Shown here piece after piece: positions 35,402 through 46,485 of a stretch of DNA of 64,000 bases (its first letter is position 1; every line of letters starts with the position of its first letter). Origin of the DNA: Sarocladium kiliense (taxonomy: Eukaryota; Ascomycota; Sordariomycetes; Hypocreales; Sarocladiaceae); assembly GCA_030734395.1 (NCBI GenBank), contig JAUZTG010000029.1, positions 3,038,001 through 3,102,000 of the forward strand, written 5' to 3'. A model generated the notes under the pieces. It did not search any database, had not been told where the DNA came from, and saw nothing but the letters and a program-made list of their open reading frames with translations. The position numbers and the translations under genes are program-made.

Positions 35402-36910
35402 ATGTTTTCACATCTATCTATCAAGTCTGTCATCCAGATCCTAGCTGCGGCCTCCATTGCCTCTGCTGGACCTTGCGATATCTACGCCTCAAGTGGCACC
35501 CCCTGTATAGCTGCACACAGCACAACTCGTGCTCTCTACAGCTCCTTCAATGGTGCTCTGTACCAGCTCAAGCGCAACTCGGATGGTGCTACGACTGACA
35601 TCCATCCACTGTCCGCGGGCGGTGTCGCCAACGCGGCTACTCATGATAGCTTCTGCAATGGCGCGACGTGCCTGGTATCCATCATCTACGACCAGTCTGG
35701 TCGTGGGAACCACCTCACTCGTGCGCCTCCAGGAGGTGCCGCCAGCGGGCCGAACTCAGGTGGCTACGATGATCTTGCTGCTCCCTTGGGTGCCCCCGTC
35801 ACTCTAAACGGCAACAAGGCTTACGGAATTTTCGTGTCTCCAGGAACTGGCTATCGCAACAATCAGGCCAGTGGCACCGCCACAGGTGATCAGCCGCAAG
35901 GCATGTATGCTGTGTTGGATGGCACGCACTATAATGACGGTTGCTGCTTCGACTACGGCAACGCTGAAACCAGCAGTCTCGATACTGGCAATGGACACAT
36001 GGAAGCCATTTACTTCGGCAACAACAAAGTCTGGGGTAGTGGCGCAGGCAATGGTCCGTGGATCATGGCCGACCTGGAGAACGGCCTCTTCTCTGGGTCT
36101 AACGTCAAGTACAACGGCAACGACCCAACAATCACAAACCGCTTCCTCACCGCTGTTGTCAAAGGCGAGCCTAATCACTGGGCTATTCGAGGAGGCAATG
36201 CTGCCTCTGGTGGTCTGTCCACCTTCTACGACGGAGTGCGTCCCAATGCCTCCGGGTATAACCCCATGAGCAAAGAGGGTGCCATCATCCTTGGCATTGG
36301 CGGCGACAACAGTATCGGAGCCCAAGGCACATTCTACGAGGGCGTCATGACGAGCGGCTACCCCTCGGATTCTGCCGACAACCAGGTCCAGGCCAATGTT
36401 GTCTCAGCAGGCTACGCCGTGGGAGCTCTCAGCACTGGAACCAAGCCTTCGGTTGGCTCCTCGGTTACCCTTCGCGTCACGACTCCAGGCTATACTGATC
36501 GATACCTCGCGCACAGCGGGTCTACTGTCAACACGCAAGTTCTTAGTTCTTCATCGTCCTCTTCTGCCCGTGCGACTGGCACCTGGGTTGTGCGTGCTGG
36601 TCTAGCCAACAATCAATGCTTCTCCTTCGAGTCCAGCGACACGCCTGGCAGCTTTATTCGTCACGCTCAATTCAAGCTGCAGCTCAACTCGAATGATGGA
36701 TCGAAGCTGTTCAAAGAGGACGCTACCTTTTGCACTCAGTCTGGTCTCAGCGGTACTGGGACATCAATCCGCGCATGGTCATATCCCGCGAGGTACTTCC
36801 GCCACTACAATAATGTCGGATACGTGGCAAGCCAAGGCGGTCCAAATGACTTCGATAACGCCGCTTCGTACGCGAATGATGCTAGTTTCACTATTGGCAG
36901 TGGCTTCTAG
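35402..36910 (+). CDS. abfB: Alpha-L-arabinofuranosidase B (GH54-CBM42)
   Basis: Secreted enzyme that removes arabinose side chains from arabinoxylan and arabinan. Single exon, 502 aa, the normal length. A signal peptide (about residues 1-20) precedes the catalytic GH54 domain beginning GPCDIYASSGTPC. The adjacent cysteine pair GCCFDYGN at 181-182, known to form an unusual vicinal disulfide in this family, is present. The nucleophile glutamate is in GHMEAIYFG at 201, and the general acid aspartate is in GIGGDNS at 302. The C-terminal third, from about 360, is the arabinose-binding CBM42 beta-trefoil (SVTLRVTTPGYTDRYLAHSG, RHAQFKLQL). The start at 35402 is preferred over in-frame upstream sequence because it directly precedes the signal peptide. 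Confidence 0.96.
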   Translation: MFSHLSIKSVIQILAAASIASAGPCDIYASSGTPCIAAHSTTRALYSSFNGALYQLKRNSDGATTDIHPLSAGGVANAATHDSFCNGATCLVSIIYDQSGRGNHLTRAPPGGAASGPNSGGYDDLAAPLGAPVTLNGNKAYGIFVSPGTGYRNNQASGTATGDQPQGMYAVLDGTHYNDGCCFDYGNAETSSLDTGNGHMEAIYFGNNKVWGSGAGNGPWIMADLENGLFSGSNVKYNGNDPTITNRFLTAVVKGEPNHWAIRGGNAASGGLSTFYDGVRPNASGYNPMSKEGAIILGIGGDNSIGAQGTFYEGVMTSGYPSDSADNQVQANVVSAGYAVGALSTGTKPSVGSSVTLRVTTPGYTDRYLAHSGSTVNTQVLSSSSSSSARATGTWVVRAGLANNQCFSFESSDTPGSFIRHAQFKLQLNSNDGSKLFKEDATFCTQSGLSGTGTSIRAWSYPARYFRHYNNVGYVASQGGPNDFDNAASYANDASFTIGSGF

Positions 36911-37286
36911 GAACATTGAGGGCAGGTTGCGAAGAGAATCGCGGCATGTATTTGGACGCTGTAGAACTACACTAAATAGGTGTATGCTAGTTCTCATGAA
37001 AGACCAAGGGTTTGTTTTTCGCAACTTATCACCTACACATTGTCGGCCAGCAATCTGCTCTACCATTGAAAGAGCAGTACCAAAATACCCGAGGGTCCAA
37101 ATCAGTGATAAGAGTGTGTTTTCGTATGACTCGGATCTCAGTAGACGACTTACAAAGCAGCCCATGCTTGGGCGCCCGGCTTGTGGATTACCTGCGGGTG
37201 TCTAACCATAGTTGGCAAGATGTTCCCCTTCGCCAAGCAGATGGCTTATATACAGTCTGCGCTTGGATTTGTCACCCTCGAAAGAC
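36911..37286. other. Intergenic spacer
   Basis: About 375 bp: AbfB 3' end and the promoter of the Zn2Cys6 gene. Nothing distinctive. Confidence 0.4.
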
Positions 37287-38564
37287 ATGAGGCGGAATCC
37301 TCCTCAATCTTCCACCAGTCGAGCACGTTGCCTCAGTATGCCAGTTAGTACAGTGCCAGATCTCAAGGCTTGCGCAGCCTGTAAGCTTTCCAAGCGGAAG
37401 TGTACGAAGACATTCCCCCGTTGCCGTCGCTGCGAGCTGCGCGGGTTGGACTGTGTTTATGAGGCGAAGGCAAGGATCATCATTTACCAAGGCCAAGATG
37501 CCACACATATGTCGCGAGGCTCGCAAGAGGAGCAAGAAAGCAGTGAGAGCCAGGTTTCTCTCTATGGGCTCCGAGCGGTGGATGGCGCAGTCGCACCGTG
37601 CTCTCAATTCTGTCCCAAACCTGCGCCTGCGGCTCCGTTAAGCCTCTGTATTGACGACCTGAGATCAGCCTGGTTTCTGACATCAGATGCTTGGAGCTTG
37701 GAGCCCTCAAACCTGAGTGTACATGCTACCCTTACTTCAGCAATCATTTGGGAGTACATCTACACAAGTCACGCCTGGTTGAGCGAGTGGATCACGACTG
37801 GAAGCAATCCGTTCATCCACCCACAACTCTACAGCCAATTTATGCCATTGTGCATTCAAGACGCTTTCATGGCCGTGTCAACATACTTCTCAAGAAATGA
37901 ATTGAACAAGGATTTTATTCTTGGGTTGGTACAAGAGAAAGCAGATCGACTCGTTGCGACAGAAGCCGCGGGACAGGCCTCCAGCATGATGGACAGCGTT
38001 GGCCGCGTTCAATCTCTCATGATCTATACCCTGTTACGCCTTTTCGATGGAGACGTTCGTCAAAGGCATCTAGCCGAGCAGCACCTACCCACACTTATGC
38101 GCTGGGCTAAGACGATGCTCGAACAAGCAACCAGTCTCACAGTCAGGGATGGAGCACTCCTTTGCCACGCCTTGAACAGAGATGCCTCAAGAAACGCGTC
38201 TAGTAACTTCGCCTCCCTCGAGGAACTCCTTTGGAGAGCCTGGATTCTATCCGAGTCTGTACGGCGAACATGGTACATGTGCACACTTGTCCGCAATTCC
38301 TACCAATGGCTCAAGGTCGGGAATGTCGATTGTGCTGGGAGCTTGCCCATTACTGCTAGGAGTGGCGTTTGGCAGGCTAAGACGGCAATGATGTGGATGA
38401 AGATGTGTGCAGAAAGGAGTGTGGACTTCTCTAATAGAACAGACTATAGGGGACTCACCTTGAGGCGAAGGGTGGGTGAGGTTGACTCTTTCATATTGGC
38501 AGTGATGAAGGTGGACCTTGGCCCGGACACTATGGAGCTGTGGAAAGGGATATCTGTTTCATAA
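37287..38564 (+). CDS. Zn2Cys6 transcription factor
   Basis: Fungal binuclear zinc-cluster regulator. Single exon; 425 aa from the ATG at 37287, or 408 from the ATG at 37338. The zinc cluster CAACKLSKRKCTKTFPRCRRC and then ELRGLDC, six cysteines with normal spacing, sits near the N terminus. After a Ser/Gln-rich linker, residues about 120-400 are helical and lack a clear PF04082 middle-homology motif, as in many small regulators found near metabolic clusters. It lies between AbfB and a medium-chain dehydrogenase; a regulatory role for either is only a guess from position. Confidence 0.85.
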   Translation: MRRNPPQSSTSRARCLSMPVSTVPDLKACAACKLSKRKCTKTFPRCRRCELRGLDCVYEAKARIIIYQGQDATHMSRGSQEEQESSESQVSLYGLRAVDGAVAPCSQFCPKPAPAAPLSLCIDDLRSAWFLTSDAWSLEPSNLSVHATLTSAIIWEYIYTSHAWLSEWITTGSNPFIHPQLYSQFMPLCIQDAFMAVSTYFSRNELNKDFILGLVQEKADRLVATEAAGQASSMMDSVGRVQSLMIYTLLRLFDGDVRQRHLAEQHLPTLMRWAKTMLEQATSLTVRDGALLCHALNRDASRNASSNFASLEELLWRAWILSESVRRTWYMCTLVRNSYQWLKVGNVDCAGSLPITARSGVWQAKTAMMWMKMCAERSVDFSNRTDYRGLTLRRRVGEVDSFILAVMKVDLGPDTMELWKGISVS

Positions 38565-38824
38565 GAAGAAATTATCCGTAATTGCCATGGGCAGAGTTGA
38601 TCCTCGGTGACCTTTCCTTCGCGACTTACATGGTTGGGTAAGCTGCGGATGCGGATGTTGCCCGCTAGCTCCCGCACAGCTTTGTCAGGCTGCCATTCAA
38701 GAGGAGAGGATGATTGAGGATATAGTCTTGGATGGAACGCGCATCTGAGAGCAATTGGCCATTCAAAGATATACTTCAAATTCCAACGCATATACTCCGG
38801 TTCATCTTTGACACTTTTGCTGAA

Positions 38825-39926
38825 ATGGCTCGACAGTGGATCCTTACCGGCCAGGAAGGCTTCGAGACATCTCTCCAGTACAACGACAATGCACCCATCC
38901 CCTCAGCAGATCAACTTGGCCCTAATGAAGTTCTTGTGAGAATACACGCTGCGAGTCTGAACAAGCGCGACGTTGATATTGCAAGTCCTAACGTAAGTGA
39001 TCCTGACCTGCACTGAAGAAGGTTGCGCTGAGACATTGTAGAGCATTGGCGGTCGTATTGAGCCGCCTCTTGTTCCTGCTTGCGATGGAGCTGGCATCGT
39101 TGAGGCCGTCGGTTCTTCCGTGAAAGAGTTTGCTCCTGGGGATCGAGTTGTCACCAACCTTTGCGATGTATCAGACGACAACTATCACTACTCAATGGCT
39201 GATGCTGCCAGTATGTTGGGCATTGGACCAAACGGTACTCTTTGCACCATGGGGGTATTTGGTGCTGGAGCTCTGGTTCATGCTCCATCATCTCTTAACT
39301 GGCTTCAAGCATCGACTCTCACGGTGACCTGGCTCACTGCATGGAACGCGCTACTGGGTCTTGAAGGAAGCAAGGCTGGGCCGGGTAAGCAGGTGCTAAT
39401 CCAAGGAACCGGCGGCGTCAGTGTTGCGGCCCTGCAGCTCGCTGTCGCCCTTGGAGCTGAGGTTGTGGCGACAACATCATCGAGCGAGAGAGCAGCCAAG
39501 CTTAAAGCTCTCGGCGCGAAGCATGTTATCAACTATCGCGATACTCCAGACTGGGGCAAGGAGGCGCGATCTCTGACGCCTGGCGGTGAAGGCTTCGACA
39601 TTGTCATTGATGTGGGTGGTAATGAGACACTGGGACAGTCTCTTGCCGCGGTCCAAACTGGTGGACTGGTCAACGTGATTGGGGCTGTAGGGGGACAAGC
39701 CGAAACGGTACCTCTACTTGGAGCGCTCATCAGCACTTGTATTGTGCGTGGTATTCTTGCTGGGAGCAGGAGTCAGTTCAACGACGTGGTACGTTTCATC
39801 GACGAGAAGAAGCTCAAGCCCGCGATCGATGATGTGGTCTTTGAGTTGGAGGATGCAAAGGAGGCGTATAGGCGTCTAAGCGAGAAAAAGCACTTCGCCA
39901 AGGTTGTTATTCGGATTGACCACTGA
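38825..39926 (+). CDS. Medium-chain zinc-type alcohol dehydrogenase/quinone reductase
   Basis: NAD(P)-dependent oxidoreductase of the MDR superfamily. Model: exons 38825-38992 and 39042-39926; 350 aa. The GroES-like N-terminal domain has VLVRIHAASLNKRDVDIA and PACDGAGIVEAVGSSV, then GDRVVTN. The Rossmann domain has the nucleotide motif IQGTGGVSVAALQLA and AEVVATTSSSERAAKLKALGA. The classic structural zinc cysteine cluster is absent, which fits the zinc-independent fungal alcohol dehydrogenase/quinone reductase group. Start ATG 38825 gives the family-typical MARQWILTG. Substrate unknown. Confidence 0.9.
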
Positions 39927-40046
39927 TATATCACGGCAGGCATTGGACCTAGCCCAAAAGGCCATCTTGAACTAGAGACACTAGATAGCTATTCGGCGAT
40001 AATCGCTGGAACATCGAAATATTCATTTGAGGGCCTTTCTAGTGAG

Positions 40047-41430
40047 CTACCGATCCTTCTTCTTCTCGTCTCTGACGCTCTCAAGCACTTCATCGAATGC
40101 TTGCCTGTGTTCTTCCACATCAACATCCAATGCGTACGTTCGGCGATCACGCTTAGCCATTGGCACAGGCTCGTCAGGAGGCTCAGCGCCATTCTCCAGC
40201 AACCATTTCACAAGCTCCCAGTCCATGTATGCTGAGGCATGGAACAAAGGCGTGGCTGCGTATGTAGCTTGGCCAAACGTGTTGTGCCGCTCAACTATAT
40301 GGAAGCTACGACATAGTCAGCTCGAAATATACAGTGGGGGGGAAATAGGGACGAAGAACATACATAGTCTTCTTCTCATTGACGTTGAACCCTTTGTCAA
40401 GGAGGTATTTTGCCATTGTGAGACGATCACTCAATTTGTCAGGGTACGGAGAATCTGGCAACTCGGTATCCTTGATCGCCTCCTCGTCTGGTGTCATCAA
40501 ACGCGCCCCATTCGCGTCATAGCGGCGAGCCAGGCTTTGCAGTGGTGCCCAGTCTTGCTCCGGCTCTGCGTTGTAGCTCAACAAGAGATCGACTGACTCT
40601 GGTGACGCCGTGTTCAGAGCGTCCTCGAGAATGTGTCCTGAGAGCCTCTGAGTCGGTACCTCTGTAGGCTTGAGAATATTGTGTCGGCTCTTTTCTCTTG
40701 CAATTGTTGGATCTGCACCCGCCTTGAGAAGGAACTTGAGTACTTCTGTATCTCGCAGGCAACGCGGATAATGCAGTGCTACCTCCTGCAGGGAAGACTG
40801 AGATTCGCTCCCTCGGGGCTTCAGAAGTGGTCCTAACAGTTGATTTGGGTGCCAGCCGTGCTCATGAAAGATGTTGAGCAGGTGGATAAGATCTTCATGA
40901 TTGCTAGTAAAGATACTCTGGACTGGGTCCTGATCTGAGGAGGAATGGCTGTCGCTGGAGAGGTCCTGCTGATGACTTTGGCTCCGTCGGAAACAGCGGT
41001 AGTGAAGCTGTACTTTCTTCTGTTTCAGAAGAGCCTCGACGACATCAAGATGGAAGTTATGTGAAGCTTCCTCAAGACCAAGTTCAAGATGGCTGAGTGG
41101 AAGCTCAGAGTGTGACAGAAGATCTTGGACTTCTGGCAACCTGCCGTCCGCGCATGCAGCATACAACTTGGCTAAAGGTTCATCGCCGCCGGCACGAGCT
41201 AGAGATGCCTCTTCAGCAGAGTAAGTGGGTGAGGGTAGAGGAGGTGGAAGAGCCGGTAGGTGCCGATACTTTTCCTCAATCTCCTGCAGAAACTCTTGGA
41301 CTTCCTGTGACCGCTTCTCATTTTCACGAGCCTTCTGAGCCTCTTGGGCCTCTACCCAGGCTTGGGGATGTGGTCGCCCAAAGACTTGCGAGGGCGCGGC
41401 TCGCCGAGAGTTGCCAGCCGAGTCCGTCAT
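40047..41430 (-). CDS. Ankyrin-repeat protein
   Basis: Cytosolic protein of unknown role with weak ankyrin repeats. Model, leftwards: exons 40364-41430 and 40047-40305; 441 aa. The N-terminal 90 residues have a charged coiled-coil-like stretch (EAQEAQKARENEKRSQEVQEF). Ankyrin-like units follow, such as LAKLYAACADGRLPEVQDLL, EVLKFLLKAGADPT, ESVDLLLSYNAEP, MAKYLLDKGFNVNEKKT and WELVKWLLENGAEPPDEP after the intron. The spliced junction (KKTIFHIVERHNTFGQATYAATPLFHAS) restores the repeat pattern, which supports the intron. Such proteins are common protein-binding scaffolds in ascomycetes. Confidence 0.85.
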
Positions 41431-42741
41431 GTCGAAATAATGGCTTGCGTTGCGTCTTGATGAAGAAGGGCAAAAGCAAGAAGGCGTATGGGAACATTGA
41501 TGGACTTGAATAAGTTGCCGAGGCTAAAAGTCTCCATTAAGCAACTTCCTTCAATGTCGTCTGACGCAAGGCTCCGTGCCGCTTCGCAGCAACTTCGCAA
41601 GCATAAGTTCATGGTTGTTGGGGGCGTAATGCGAACGGGATCCGAACTATATCCCCAAGGTAGCCATCATTGGCTGACATTGGCGTGAGTTGCTGTGCCA
41701 CAGCTGACATGCAGGAGAGTATAACCATCGGCATTACGCCACTCCTCCGCGGACCTTCGATGCAGGTTTGTGAATGCAGGTACGTTCGCAGGTTGCGTGA
41801 TGCGTATTGCGTATTTTCTTACACTTTCGGTGAGATGATTTCTATTTATCGTCATTACATCATAGCAAGACCATTTTGTATCCTGCCAAGAAGCTGACCG
41901 TCCACATCGTCGTCACTGACAGGCTTTTGAACCAGTTGGCAACTGAGATCAGGCAGATGGGCAGCCTGAAATGATAGACCGAGCGCTGTTGCTTGAACGA
42001 AAGCTGCGTATTATCTCAGCTATGTCTTGGCGATATAAGCACGACGGGCCGGCTGCCTCCGTTTTCGACCGGAAGAACGACTGACCTTGACTGTGGGAGT
42101 GCAAGTATACGCCCGAAAGCAGGAAGCTTCCACACAGTTGAAGTCACAGCCTTCATCCTACCCATAAATCGCGGACTCCATGAACTATTAGAGGCTCTGC
42201 TTTGTTATGATTGGCCTCTTCGTCAGCGATCGACACCGCGACTTGCGGCTTTGGAACTGATCTACTCAGCTTCATCTCCAATTCATCGTTTTCGGACGAG
42301 GCTGAGTCTTCACAGTTGACCCTCTACCATCGCGTCACGTTCTTGTTACACTTCTCGAGCCTCACGTAATACCATACTGGGGGAATCCTTCAGTCTCATA
42401 GCCTGCTCTTGCTCGAATCTGCTGCCGTTTGCCAAGAATAGCTTCAAACGAAAGGTCTTCTGATCCTGAGCTCTGGGGGCCGGTTGTCGAAGAGGCCCTG
42501 CGGCAAGAGTTCCCAATTTGAGCCCCCAGCTTTGCCTCACGCTGAGAAGAAGCGAAGGCGTATTGTAATAGATAATGGTAGAGCCTTCGACAAGCGCTAT
42601 GAGTATAAAACCAAGTCATGCCGTCTCAGTCTGTAAGATGTGAAGGCATCTCAACATTGTCCCGCTCTTCTATCTCGATCTGAAGCACTTCTGGAGTATT
42701 TCATCTTGTCTTTAGTTCCATCAGTTGCTGACGTCGCTTTC
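41431..42741. other. Intergenic between ankyrin gene and E/Q-rich gene
   Basis: About 1.3 kb without a supported gene. It holds two divergent promoters; the TATA box at 42604 belongs to the gene on the right. Confidence 0.45.
42604..42610 (+). promoter_or_regulatory. TATA box of E/Q-rich secreted protein gene
   Basis: TATAAAA, 138 bp before the start codon at 42742. Confidence 0.5.
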
Positions 42742-45662
42742 ATGCGGTTTCAGCCACTCTTCGGGGTCCTCACTGGGCTCTTGGCTCTTCCGAGCCTGAG
42801 TCTTGCACAGGAGGAACTCCCACAGTGCAACAACTTGTGTCAATATGAACAAGGCGGTTGTTGTATGCCGGAGGTTCCTGGCCTACCGACCCTTCCTTGT
42901 CCTTATCCAGATGAGGATAGCGGCCCTCCGGAGACTCAGGTTCCACCGCCGGTAGTCAACGAAGCTCTTGCAGCGGCCTTGCTGGCCATTCAAAACGCTG
43001 TGAATGATGGACTCCCCGCTGTCACAGCTTGGGTTCAGGATCAGACCCCAGAAAAGGCAAATGCTGCTATTCAGGCAATCGAGAATATCATTCCCCTGTT
43101 CCAAGATGTTGCCGGCAACCTTGCTGATGGCCAACGCATTTTCGAGTGCGTGGCCGCTCTGCTCAGACGACAGGAGGGTCAAAATGACGAAGCCATCATC
43201 GGTCAAGTACAAAGCATTTACTGTCAACTGGCATCTTCACTTGAGGCTATCCGTCAAACTCTCACGACTGAGGATCCCGCAATTGTTGGTCCTATTATTG
43301 AGGAGGTTCGAGAGACTACTGAAGAGCTACCGGCCGAGGTAGAGAACCTACCTACGAATGGAGAGCCTAACGAGGAGGAGGAGCAAGAGGAGGAGCAAGA
43401 GGAGGAGCAAGAGGAGGAGCAAGAGGAGGAACAAGAGGAGGAACAAGAGGAGGAACAAGAGGAGGAGCAAGAAGAGGAACAAGAAGAGGAACAAGAAGAG
43501 GAGCAAGAAGAGGAGCAAGAAGAGGAGGATGAGGAGATTATCGTCGCATCTACTATCACGGATCTGCCACCTGAAGCTTCAACACAGGTGTACACTTCCT
43601 CCATTACTGAGCCAACAATCATCACAACCACGAGGGAGGAGGGCAGTGACCCAACGGTTGTGCCCGTCATCATCCCATTCACGGGACCCCCCGTTATTGT
43701 AAGTTCAACCGCGTCTCAACTCCTTACAGCAGAGCCACTAACGATGACATATAAAAGTGCTGGAGTTGCTTGCCTATTCCGAACAACGTGGAGCTCAAAG
43801 TCCCTGAGTTCTGTGTTCGTATTCTCGGCGTTGAGATTGGTAATTGTCCCAGTAATAATGAGAATGAGCAAGAAGAGGAAGAGGAAGAGCAGGAAGAGGA
43901 AGAGCAGGAAGAGGAAGAGCAGGAAGAAGAAGAGCAGGAGGAAGAGCAAGAGGAGGAGGAGGAGGAGGAGGAGGAGGAGGAGGAAGAAGAAGAAGAAGAG
44001 GAGGAGGAGGAGCCTGGTCTTTGCAGCGCCTCCTCAGGATGTGGTCCTGAAGGCTGCACAGTCCCTCTTCAGAAGAGAGATGCCCCTGAACCTACGGATC
44101 AACCAGCCGAAGGGAAATGGTTCGCACCGGAGAACTACAGAACGGGCACTGCGCGACGGAATAGGGGCCGTTTTATCAGAGGCGGTGAGTTACTATGACC
44201 TCAGGGAATCTCTTCTAGCAGCTAATTTTGCATATACAGAGGTCGGCAAATGCTATGGCAATGAGGCAACCAGCGTTTTCCTTCCTCCTGCCGAAGCCGT
44301 CACTAATCGCCAGCTATCGAGCTCACAGCATGTCGAGTTTGGTAACGAGCTTGTGAGTCTTGGTCTCGCAGGCCTTCATGGTTGCTCGGCTGTAGTTGTC
44401 GTCAGTCGAAGAGGCGCTTGGGTTGGCCATTTCTGGGAGGGCGATACGAATGATGTGGCTACGGCCTTCGGGACCGCTGAAGGGCCGACGAATATCATGC
44501 AGTATCCCCTGGGAAGGCTTCGTGGCGGGAACGATGGCCTGGGCTCAATGTTCAATGACGAGTATAATCCGCAGGTCTTCATTCTGACGTCCAGGATCCA
44601 AGAGGATGGCTCAACCGATCCCGAGGTCGTTGCAGCAATCCAGAGCGGGTTGAACAGTTGGTGGCCGGGTAACAACGCCGGCGCTCCGATTGTCTACGAC
44701 GTTGCCAGAAACGCTGGACGTGACCCGAACTTCAACAATCAGAAAGGCAAGGTCCTGGTTCAATACCAGCCAGCGAGCTGTAGCCAAGATCCGGAAGAGG
44801 CCAAAGCTAGATGGCGCGTATGGCACGCGATGCAATGTAAGTTCCTGGACCGTGGACGCATGAGGTGTCCTGGCAATATCAAGCAGCTAACAACCTGCAA
44901 GCGGATAACGAGGACCCTAGTGGCCGTCTCACCGATTCTTGGGATGCCGCACAAGCTACAGGCAATCAGAAGCGTCAAGAGAGTTGCGAGCTTCCTGGCG
45001 AGCAAGAAGAGGAAGAGGAGCAGGAGGAGGAGGAACAAGAAGAAGAAGAGGAGGAGGAGGGTGACCAAGGACCTCCTGATCTATCTTGCGAGGCGGTTGA
45101 GAATTGCCCTCAGTCTATGTGCGCTGGTGGTATGAGGACCCTTGCCTGCGAGAATGGCCAATGTATCTGCAAGTCACCAAGTCCACCAGAGCCTGAAGAA
45201 GAGGAGGAGCAGGAGCAAGAGGAGGAGCAAGAAGAAGAGCAAGAGCAAGAAGAGGAGCAAGAGGAAGAGCAAGAAGAGGAGCAAGAGGAAGAGCAAGAGG
45301 AAGAGCAAGAGCAAGAGGAAGAGCAAGAGCAAGAGGAGGAGGAGGACGTGGTCGATGAGACGGACCTGTTCAGCGACGAAGCTTACCAAGGCATCTCTCG
45401 CAAGCGGTCTGACTGGACCTGCGAGTACTACGAAGTCGAGGTGTTTGGCAACACGAACCATTGGTGCACGTGCACTGGTGGCTGCGAGAGCGAGGATTGC
45501 TGGGGCATGTCTGCCATACATCAGCGTGATCCATACTGGGGTTGCGCTGATAGTGGCTCGGATGACCCATGTGGTGCTTGCAAGCCTTGGAGGTATGCTT
45601 GTGTGCATCAATGTGATAACAACAGTTGGCAGAGCTGCGAGGAGTGCCACGAGATCAACTAG
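42742..45662 (+). CDS. Large secreted multidomain protein with four Glu/Gln tracts
   Basis: Not a named family. Model: exons 42742-43698, 43758-44184, 44240-44836, 44887-45662; 918 aa. A signal peptide (MRFQPLFGVLTGLLALPSLSLA) precedes a short cysteine cluster (CNNLCQYEQGGCC) and a helical segment to about 205. E/Q tract 1 (211-264), a short cysteine segment (CWSCLPIPNN), and E/Q tract 2 (356-404) follow. A folded domain at about 462-660 has GCSAVVVVSRRGAWVGHFWE, PQVFILTSR and KGKVLVQYQP. Then come E/Q tract 3 (701-719), tract 4 (764-815), and a C-terminal module (834-918) with about 16 cysteines. The folded domain resembles an uncharacterised domain I recall from ascomycete secreted proteins (SRRG...HxWE...KVLxxYxP). 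The third intron acceptor could be 44883 or 44886. Role unknown; a wall, host-surface or antagonism function is possible. Confidence 0.7.
43372..43532 (+). repeat. E/Q-coding polypurine repeat, block 1
   Basis: About 13 tandem copies of a 12-bp unit of the type GAGCAAGAGGAG, with GAA/GAG swaps among copies. It reads Glu-Gln-Glu-Glu in the gene frame and is entirely purine on the + strand except for the C of each CAA. Confidence 0.9.
43866..44010 (+). repeat. E/Q-coding polypurine repeat, block 2
   Basis: Mixed 12- and 15-bp units (GAGCAGGAAGAGGAA type) that pass into a pure GAG/GAA run of about 24 codons. The gene frame reads Glu and Gln. Confidence 0.9.
45007..45063 (+). repeat. E/Q-coding polypurine repeat, block 3
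   Basis: Short block of GAG/GAA with CAG/CAA every fifth codon, in frame for Glu/Gln. Confidence 0.85.
45196..45352 (+). repeat. E/Q-coding polypurine repeat, block 4
   Basis: Tandem units of 6 and 12 bp (GAGCAA and GAGCAAGAGGAA types). The antisense strand is open in two frames with Ser/Cys/Leu runs, an artefact of the repeat. Confidence 0.9.
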
Positions 45663-46485
45663 GGCATTTCAGAGCATAGACGTGGGTCAGTGATGGGGTT
45701 ATGGATAGAAGGACACAGACTGAGTGGGATTCAAAGTCGGGATCTCGGGAAGATTTCGAGCGGCTGATCGTCATGCTGGGTCGTTTATTTGTATTTGATC
45801 GCTTTTCGCAACATTTGTTTCTGCGACCGGATTCGTAGTATAGTCGACCTTCCTTAGGTCAGAAACACATGCCTTTCTAAAACCCTGTAAAGCAACAAAG
45901 TCTTATTAATTGTGTGATGATAAGAAGAAGGACTCGGGCGCTTAATTTCCGCCCCAGTTCTAGCTCTCTTATAGCATCAGAATGGCACGTTGGCTGCATT
46001 GACTAGGAGCCAACAACTAACAGCCCCCCCAGCCGAAGCAACACTAACAACCAACAGCACGGTGTTCACGCAGACGCTGCGTCCAGAGTCAGGTCTAGAT
46101 ACGAGGCAGATGTTTGACTGACCTGAAATCCGGTGTATGCAGACAGTGTAGTCCTCCTCTTGGGTACAATGGGCGAATTGCCATGAGTCGAGGATGCCCG
46201 TCCGTAAGAGTGAAGCTCTCACCATGAAGGCCAGGCCGTTGTTGTCGGCCATCTTCTACACTTCTGAAACACATGCCTGTATCCTTGGCCGGCGCCAAAT
46301 CAGACCAATCAATTTTGTTAGTCCCTAGCGACTACGACTCAATAGGCTTGATATAGAGTTGGGTGTCTTCCTTGACACACTGCCCACACAACCTCCTTCG
46401 ACTAGACCTGGACCAATTCTAAATCTCCTGATTGTCTTGTCATTCGCTACCCTGGCATGCGATAGAAGGCACTACGGGATCTGAG
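45663..46485. other. Intergenic spacer
   Basis: About 820 bp. A weak 92-codon minus-strand frame (45977-46252) is not accepted as a gene; otherwise 3' end and promoter sequence. Confidence 0.4.

Noticed and set aside
43254..44059. Antisense Ser/Cys-rich and Leu/Phe-rich frames across the E/Q repeats
   Set aside because: Direct by-products of reading a purine repeat on the other strand.
45977..46252. Minus-strand 91-residue frame between the E/Q-rich and cysteine-rich genes
   Set aside because: No signal peptide, domain or clear promoter; one hydrophobic stretch only.
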